Shown one piece after another: positions 58,952 through 64,000 of a DNA stretch of 64,000 bases; position 1 is the first letter of the stretch, and every line of letters starts with the position of its first letter. The translations under genes were made by a program, and so were the position numbers. The notes beneath the pieces were generated by a model, which saw only the letters and a list, made by a program, of their open reading frames with translations, was not told the origin of the DNA and did not search any database. The stretch comes from Nocardia flavorosea. GTDB taxonomy: Bacteria > Actinomycetota > Actinomycetes > Mycobacteriales > Mycobacteriaceae. The stretch spans positions 186,001-250,000 of the forward strand of contig NZ_JADLQL010000001.1 of the NCBI RefSeq assembly GCF_015477805.1. Reading direction: 5' to 3'.

Positions 58952-60304
58952 CTACTGCGCCTCCCGATAGGTCTCGCCGACGACCTCGGCGTACTGCTGC
59001 GCCTGTTCCAGCGCGTCGCGGACGCTGATCCGCCCCGCGATCGCGGCGCTGATCTGCTGACTGACCCGGGTCCCGAGATCCTGGAATTCGGGAATCGTCA
59101 GAAACTGCACACCTGTATAGGGAACCGGCTCGACCGTCGGGTTCTCGGGATCGGCCTGCTCCATCGCGGCCAGGGTCGGCGGGCCGTAGGCGGCGGCTGC
59201 CTGTTCGTACTCCGGAATCTCATAGGTGGACAACCGGCTGCCCGGTGGTACCCGGTCCCAGCCGAGTTCGTTGCCGACCATCTCGAGATAGTCTTTATCG
59301 GTCATCCAGGAGACGAACTTCCATGCGGCCTCGGGCTGGTCGCTGGTGGTGGGAATGCCCAGCGACCACGAATACAGCCAGCCGTTGCCGGATTTCTTCG
59401 CGGCTGGAGCGGGGGCGTAGCCGATCTTGCCGACGACCCGGCTCGAGGCGGGGTCCTCGAGGACCGATACCGCGGCGGTCGAGTCGTACCACATGGCCGT
59501 GCGGCCCTGAGCGAGCTGTGTCGCGCATTCGCTGAACCCGCTCGTCGCCGCGCCCGACTGGCCGTGGTCGCGGACCAGATCGACGTAGAACTGCACCGCC
59601 CGCTCGGTTTCCGGGCTGGTCAGCTGCGCATTCCAGTTCTCGTCGTACCAGCGTCCGCCGAAAGCGTTGATCACCGTGTTCAAGGGGGCGAGCAATTCAC
59701 CCCAGCCGGGTTTGCCGCGCAGGCAGATACCGGAGGTATCGCCGGGTTCGTCCAGAGCGGCGGCGTATCCGGCCACCTGCTCCCAGGTGGGTTCGGCCGG
59801 CATATCCAGTCCGGCCTGTTCGAACAGGTCCTTGCGATACATGAGGAACGAGGATTCGCCGTAGAACGGGACCGAGTACATACTGCCCTCGTAGGACAGC
59901 GATCGGCGTAGCGAGGGAATGAAATCTTCTTCGTCGTAGCCGGGTGTCCGGTCGGCGTACTCCGAGAGGTCGGTGAGCCAGCCGTTTTCCGCCCACTGCG
60001 GGGTTTCGTAGTTGCTGATCATCACCACATCGAATTCGCCGCCACCGGTGGCGACGGATGCGGTGATCTTGGCCCGGGCCTCGTTTTCCGACAGCGAAAC
60101 GAATTTCAGGTCGATACCGGGGTTTTCGCGCTCGAACCTGTCGGACAGCGAGATGGCGTCCTGCATCTGCGAGTTCGAGATGATCGCGATGGTCACGGCA
60201 TCGGCGCCGCCGCCGACGAACGAGCCGGCGCCTGCGCAACCGGACAGGGTCAGCGTCGTGGCGGCCGCGATCGTGGCGGCGAGATATTTCGAGCGAATCC
60301 TCAT
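58952..60304 (-). CDS. polyol/sugar ABC substrate-binding lipoprotein
   Basis: A 450-residue type 1 extracellular solute-binding lipoprotein. The signal peptide (MRIRSKYLAATIAAATTLTL) ends in the lipobox LTLSGC with Cys23. The mature chain includes IAIISNSQMQDAISLSDRF, ENPGIDLKFVSLSENEARAK, VPFYGESSFLMYRKDLFEQAG and LYSWSLGIPTTSDQPEAAWKF. These features fit SmoE/mannitol-sorbitol-binding proteins. ATG 60304 overlaps the SorC-type stop (ATGA), so regulator and transporter form one operon. Confidence 0.9.
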   Translation of the reverse strand: MRIRSKYLAATIAAATTLTLSGCAGAGSFVGGGADAVTIAIISNSQMQDAISLSDRFERENPGIDLKFVSLSENEARAKITASVATGGGEFDVVMISNYETPQWAENGWLTDLSEYADRTPGYDEEDFIPSLRRSLSYEGSMYSVPFYGESSFLMYRKDLFEQAGLDMPAEPTWEQVAGYAAALDEPGDTSGICLRGKPGWGELLAPLNTVINAFGGRWYDENWNAQLTSPETERAVQFYVDLVRDHGQSGAATSGFSECATQLAQGRTAMWYDSTAAVSVLEDPASSRVVGKIGYAPAPAAKKSGNGWLYSWSLGIPTTSDQPEAAWKFVSWMTDKDYLEMVGNELGWDRVPPGSRLSTYEIPEYEQAAAAYGPPTLAAMEQADPENPTVEPVPYTGVQFLTIPEFQDLGTRVSQQISAAIAGRISVRDALEQAQQYAEVVGETYREAQ

Positions 60305-61293
60305 CGGGGCGCTGCCTCCTTGTGTTCGACCAGCCACCGTGCGGTATCGATATCGGTGACCACGATGTCGGCCAGACTCCCGTGGAGCGCACCGAGAATC
60401 GCCTCGTGCTTGGAATCGCCCCCGGAAACCAGCACCGCGGCCGGGCAATTACGTACCGCATCGAGCGGAACCGATACCGTTCGTGCGGTGAGTGAACTGT
60501 CGATATCGGCGCCGTCGCGGGTGTAGAACCGCCCGCCCATCTCGCCGACGGCTCCCAGCCTGCGTAGTTCGTCCAGCAGTGCGGTATCGAGATAACTGCC
60601 CTCGAACAGGGTTGTCGCGGTCGATACCGGTCCGATTCCGAAAATCATCACATCGGCCCTGCGGCCGACCTCGAGCGCCCGGCTCATCAGTGAATCGTTG
60701 TGCAGTGCGGTGACCGTCGCCGCGTCGGCGTAGAGCGGTGCGTGCAGTCGCACCGGCTCGGCCTGCAACAGCTGCGCGCAGGTGCCGAGCGTGAAATCGA
60801 CGCCGGTTTGATAATCCGTGGTGGTCATCGAGCCGTCCAGTTGGACGACGGTGGCGCAGCGTGCCGACCGTGGTTTGAGTGCCTGTGCCACCGCGACGGT
60901 TTCCGGCCCCCAGGTGAATCCGAGGGTGTCCTGTTCGCGCAGCCGGCGGGCGAGCACACCGACCGCTGCCCGCCCCAGGGCGTAGTACCCGGCCGGTGAT
61001 CCATCGGGTATCGCATTGGTGACGACGGCTTCGGTGAGGCCGAAGATCTGCTCGAGCTCGCGTTCGAGTTCGGTGTGCACGGTGGCGCTGAGCTCGTCCG
61101 GGACGCTGATCTCGATACGGATGAGTCCCTGCGCGCGAGCCCGGGCGATGAGCCGGCCGGCCGTGGGCCGCGAGACCCCGAGTTTCGCGGCGATCTCGGC
61201 CTGGGTCGCCCCTTCGAGGTGGTACAGGGTGGCCGCGCGCAGTGCCAGCCGGACATCGTCGGAAGCGAGCGGGCGGGGTGGCTCGGTGGTCAC
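60301..61293 (-). CDS. SorC-family sugar-binding transcriptional regulator
   Basis: A 330-residue regulator. The N-terminal HTH is GATQAEIAAKLGVSRPTAGRLIARARAQG at about 28-56. The SorC/DeoR-type phosphosugar-binding domain follows, with DTLGFTWGPETVAVA, VVQLDGSM, MIFGIGP and VGEMGGRFYTRDG. GTG 61293 was chosen because GAGGAG lies five bases before it. The ligand is probably a polyol or a ketose phosphate. It is the first gene of the transporter operon and divergent from the mannitol-type dehydrogenase, with inverted repeats between them. Confidence 0.92.
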   Translation of the reverse strand: MTTEPPRPLASDDVRLALRAATLYHLEGATQAEIAAKLGVSRPTAGRLIARARAQGLIRIEISVPDELSATVHTELERELEQIFGLTEAVVTNAIPDGSPAGYYALGRAAVGVLARRLREQDTLGFTWGPETVAVAQALKPRSARCATVVQLDGSMTTTDYQTGVDFTLGTCAQLLQAEPVRLHAPLYADAATVTALHNDSLMSRALEVGRRADVMIFGIGPVSTATTLFEGSYLDTALLDELRRLGAVGEMGGRFYTRDGADIDSSLTARTVSVPLDAVRNCPAAVLVSGGDSKHEAILGALHGSLADIVVTDIDTARWLVEHKEAAPR

Positions 61294-61389
61294 GGGCACT
61301 CCTCGGTGAGCGGGCCGGTCGGTGGCCGGATCCCGGGGGACGGGCCGAATCGGGCGGTATCCGGGCGGAGCCGTGAGCCGATACGTCCG

Positions 61390-61456
61390 TGAGCAGATGA
61401 TCAGACCATGAACGGTTGCTCAGACAAGGTAGCATTCCGGTTGTGACGTACACAAC
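61390..61456. promoter_or_regulatory. SorC operator candidates in the divergent region
   Basis: TGAGCA (61390-61395) and TGCTCA (61417-61422) are inverted with 21 bp between. GTTGTG-ACGTA-CACAAC (61440-61456) is a perfect 6-bp palindrome. All lie between the SorC gene and the dehydrogenase gene. Confidence 0.55.
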
Positions 61457-61511
61457 AGAAATCCGCCGGAGGGGTTGACAGGTGGGGGCCGAAAACCCGG
61501 GAAGGAATGCA

Positions 61512-63017
61512 ATGCACGCACAATCCGTGCTGTCCGGACCGGTGCGGTTGTGCGCCGCGGCGATTGAGCAACTCGCCGAGGTCGTCTCCGTGCCGTCCTA
61601 CGACCGAGCCGGTATAGAGACCGGCATCGTGCACTTCGGTGTCGGCGGGTTCCATCGGGCCCATCAGGCGATGTACCTGGATCGGCTGCTCGAACGCGGC
61701 GAGGCCCGCGAATGGGGGATATGCGGGGTCGGGGTGCTGCCGTCCGATCGGCGGATGCGCGATGTCATGCGCGAGCAGGACTGCCTGTACACGCTGTCGG
61801 TCACCCATCCCGACGGGACCTGGGAAACCCGGGTTGTCGGTTCGATCGTGGAATATCTGTACGCGCCCGACGACGCCGAGGCCGTACTCGCGAAACTCGC
61901 CGACGAACGCACCCGGATCGTATCGCTGACGATCACCGAGGGCGGCTACAACTTCTCGGCGGCAACCGGCGAATTCGATGCGCACGATCCGGCGGTCGTC
62001 GCCGATCTCGCGCCGGCGGCCGTCCCGGCGACCACCTTCGGGCTCGTGGTCGAAGGGCTGGCCCGGCGCCGGGCGCGCGGAATCGCACCGTTCACGGTCA
62101 TGTCCTGCGACAATATCGAGGGCAACGGGCAGATCGCTCGGCGCGTATTCTCCGCGTTCGCCCGGTTGCGTGATCCGAGTTTGGCGGAGTGGATCGAGCG
62201 AAACGGGGCGTTCCCGGATTCCATGGTCGACCGGATCACCCCGGCCGCGACCGCCGCGACGGCAGCCGAAGTGGCGCGGCGCTACGGGATCGACGACCGA
62301 TGGCCGGTGGTGACCGAACCCTTCACCCAATGGGTGCTGGAAGACGAATTCCCCCTGGGCCGGCCCGGCTACGAGAAAGTGGGCGTCCAGCCCGTCGCCG
62401 ATGTCGCGCCGTACGAGCTGATGAAACTACGCCTGCTCAACGCGAGCCATCAGGCGCTGGGGTATCTCGGCTACCTCAGCGGATACCGGCTGGTCCACGA
62501 GGCGGCCCGGGATTCGGTGTTCCAGCGATTCCTGTTGCGGTACATGGATTCCGAGGCGACACCGACGTTGCGTCCGGTGCCCGGGGTCGACCTGGACGTG
62601 TACAAGCGCACCCTGATCGAACGGTTCGCCAACCCCGCCATCGGCGACACCATCGCTCGCCTGTGCGCCGAATCGTCGGACCGCATCCCGAAATGGCTGC
62701 TGCCGGTGGTGCGCAGCCGGTTACGCGATGGTGGGGATATCACTTGCGCGGCGGCGGTGGTCGCCGGCTGGGCTCGGTATGCCGAGGGCGTGGACGAGCA
62801 GGGTGAGCCGATCGATATCGTCGATCCGCTGCGGGAACGTCTGTGCGCGCTGGCCCGGGAGCAGCGCACGCAACCCACGGCATTCCTCACCGAACGTGGC
62901 GTATTCGGTGATCTCGTCGACCAGCCGGCCTTCGTAGAGGCATACCTGGCCGCATTGCGGTCGCTGCACGAGAACGGCGCGCATGCGACTGTCGCGGCGT
63001 CAGCCGAGCAGTGGTGA
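61512..63017 (+). CDS. mannitol/arabitol dehydrogenase family protein
   Basis: A 501-residue long-chain polyol dehydrogenase (mannitol 2-dehydrogenase, D-arabinitol 4-dehydrogenase and fructuronate reductase family). The NAD-binding start is IVHFGVGGFHRAHQAMYLDRL. The catalytic region has VTEPFTQWVLEDEF, followed by KLRLLNASHQALGYLGYLSGY, which holds the catalytic Lys, Asn and His. It oxidises a polyol to a 2-ketose with NAD. GGAAGGAATGC sets ATG 61512. The adjacent xylulokinase favours D-arabitol to D-xylulose, though mannitol to fructose is possible. Confidence 0.92.
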   Translation: MHAQSVLSGPVRLCAAAIEQLAEVVSVPSYDRAGIETGIVHFGVGGFHRAHQAMYLDRLLERGEAREWGICGVGVLPSDRRMRDVMREQDCLYTLSVTHPDGTWETRVVGSIVEYLYAPDDAEAVLAKLADERTRIVSLTITEGGYNFSAATGEFDAHDPAVVADLAPAAVPATTFGLVVEGLARRRARGIAPFTVMSCDNIEGNGQIARRVFSAFARLRDPSLAEWIERNGAFPDSMVDRITPAATAATAAEVARRYGIDDRWPVVTEPFTQWVLEDEFPLGRPGYEKVGVQPVADVAPYELMKLRLLNASHQALGYLGYLSGYRLVHEAARDSVFQRFLLRYMDSEATPTLRPVPGVDLDVYKRTLIERFANPAIGDTIARLCAESSDRIPKWLLPVVRSRLRDGGDITCAAAVVAGWARYAEGVDEQGEPIDIVDPLRERLCALAREQRTQPTAFLTERGVFGDLVDQPAFVEAYLAALRSLHENGAHATVAASAEQW

Positions 63018-64000
63018 ACCGTCGGTGAGATCGCGGACGGCCGCGTACCGTTCCCGGATATGCGGGTTCGGTTCCGCCTCGTGAACGGTGGCGGCCGGGC
63101 GCGGCCACGGTGGCGGGTCGGTCGCGCCCGACAACGCCCAGGCCGCTTGGCGGGCGGCGCCGTCGGCGACATACTCGCCGGGGTCGGGTACCGCCACCGG
63201 CATCCCGAAAATCGCCGGGGCGAGTTCGCGCACGGCCCGCGAACGCGCGCCGCCACCCACCAGCAGTACCCGGTCCGTACGCACACCCTGCGCGCGCAGC
63301 CGATCGATACCGTCGGCGAGCCCGCACAGCAACCCTTCGAACGCGGCTCGCGCGAAATGTCCAGGTGTTGCATTGGTCAGGCGTAATCCGTGTACTGCGC
63401 CGGTGGCCGCGGGCCGGTCGGGTGTGCGCTCCCCGCTGAGATACGGGACGAGTACCAGGCCGTCGCTCGTACTGTTCAGGGCCAGCTCGGCGAGACGTTC
63501 GTGATCGACACCGAGCAGCCCGGCCACCGCGTCCAGGACCGGTGCACCGTTGAGGGTGCACAGCAGCGGGAGTTGCCTTCCGGTGGCGTCGGCGAACGCG
63601 GCCACCGCTCCCGACGCGTCGCCGACGACGGTCGTACTGACCGCCGACACGACGCCCGATGTCCCGAGCGAGACGATCACCTCACCGTCGCGGGCATCCA
63701 ATGCGAGGGCGGCAGCGGCATTGTCTCCGGTTCCCGGCCCCAGTGCCGCGCCGGGCGCGATTTTCTCGACGACGCCGGTGATCTCGTTCGGTGCGGCGAC
63801 CCGGGGCAGCACCGGACGCCGGGTGCCGAAGGCGAGTTCGAGTAGATCGGGCCGGTACCGGCCTGTGGTTGTCGCGTAGTAGCCGGTACCGCTCGCGTCG
63901 CTGCGATCAGTGATGATCGAATCGATGCTTCCGGCGCCGGTCAGCTGCCAGCTCAGCCAATCGTGTGGCAGGCAGATGCCCGCCGTCCGATCCGCCGCCG
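63000..64000 (-). CDS. xylB: xylulokinase-like FGGY kinase, partial (N-terminus outside window)
   Basis: The frame runs from base 64000 to a stop at 63000, giving about 333 C-terminal residues. FGGY features are visible: ICLPHDWLSWQLTG, SDASGTGYYATT, the ATP site GTGDNAAAALALDARDGEVIVSLGTSG and the C-terminal DRVLLVGGGARSRAVRELAPAIFG. The SDASGT segment is typical of xylulokinases rather than glycerol kinases. It phosphorylates D-xylulose for the pentose phosphate path. Its stop overlaps the convergent polyol dehydrogenase gene by 18 bp, which places it in the same catabolic locus. Confidence 0.9.
   Translation of the reverse strand, partial: AADRTAGICLPHDWLSWQLTGAGSIDSIITDRSDASGTGYYATTTGRYRPDLLELAFGTRRPVLPRVAAPNEITGVVEKIAPGAALGPGTGDNAAAALALDARDGEVIVSLGTSGVVSAVSTTVVGDASGAVAAFADATGRQLPLLCTLNGAPVLDAVAGLLGVDHERLAELALNSTSDGLVLVPYLSGERTPDRPAATGAVHGLRLTNATPGHFARAAFEGLLCGLADGIDRLRAQGVRTDRVLLVGGGARSRAVRELAPAIFGMPVAVPDPGEYVADGAARQAAWALSGATDPPPWPRPAATVHEAEPNPHIRERYAAVRDLTDGSPLLG

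Noticed and set aside
1..64000. tRNA, rRNA, CRISPR arrays, insertion sequences and prophage genes
   Set aside because: None of the typical sequences, repeats or proteins was seen on either strand.

Overview
The window is 64 kb of high-GC actinobacterial chromosome. The most likely source is Nocardia or a close relative, judged from a mycofactocin-type short-chain dehydrogenase, an F420/Ddn-type (DUF385) protein, a TIGR00027-type methyltransferase, GTG/TTG starts, purine-rich Shine-Dalgarno sites, ATGA-coupled genes and many acyl-CoA enzymes. I see no tRNA, rRNA, CRISPR array, insertion sequence or phage gene.

Region 1 (1-19683) is an acyl-CoA catabolic island. It holds four CaiB/BaiF CoA-transferase genes (one a tandem fusion, one apparently circularly permuted), four acyl-CoA dehydrogenases, two MaoC-type hydratases, a CitE-like lyase, two short-chain dehydrogenases, a thiolase, a YtcJ-type amidohydrolase and an orphan TRAP-type binding lipoprotein. 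Its promoters lie in AT-rich pockets that share ATGATTA-like words, which suggests common control. The CoA-transferase, MaoC and CitE combination resembles itaconate/citramalyl-CoA type dissimilation, but the substrate is not proven. Two tiny desulforedoxin-like proteins (4223-4538) sit inside this island.

Region 2 (20019-23470) is a TPP-riboswitch-controlled pyrimidine salvage operon: tenA followed by a ThiY/ThiX/ThiZ ABC transporter. Region 3 (23562-43437) is mixed housekeeping and accessory DNA. It includes an esterase remnant, a Mug glycosylase, a LysR regulator divergent from a Glu/Leu-type dehydrogenase, a beta-propeller protein paired with a ubiquitin-like sulfur carrier, alanine dehydrogenase, an F420-type protein, nitronate monooxygenase, a secreted peptidase-like protein, an acyl-CoA ligase, a methyltransferase, a TetR gene with paired operators, a Mut7-C protein, a CGNR regulator divergent from an epoxide hydrolase, a P450 and a GreA-family factor. 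The GreA-family gene has an unusual structured leader with a short upstream ORF.

Region 4 (43765-54986) holds a PucR regulator, a TetR/zinc-alcohol-dehydrogenase pair with duplicated 17-bp operators, and a TetR-controlled operon: Liv-type ABC transporter (binding protein, two permeases, two ATPases), then an acyl-CoA ligase and a mycofactocin-type dehydrogenase. The layout suggests uptake, CoA activation and oxidation of one carboxylic acid. Region 5 (55309-64000) begins with a TauD fragment. It then has a polyol utilisation locus: SorC-type regulator, binding protein, two permeases and MalK-like ATPase on the minus strand, a divergent mannitol/arabitol-type dehydrogenase and a convergent xylulokinase cut by the window edge. 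The parts fit import of a pentitol or hexitol, oxidation to a ketose and phosphorylation.
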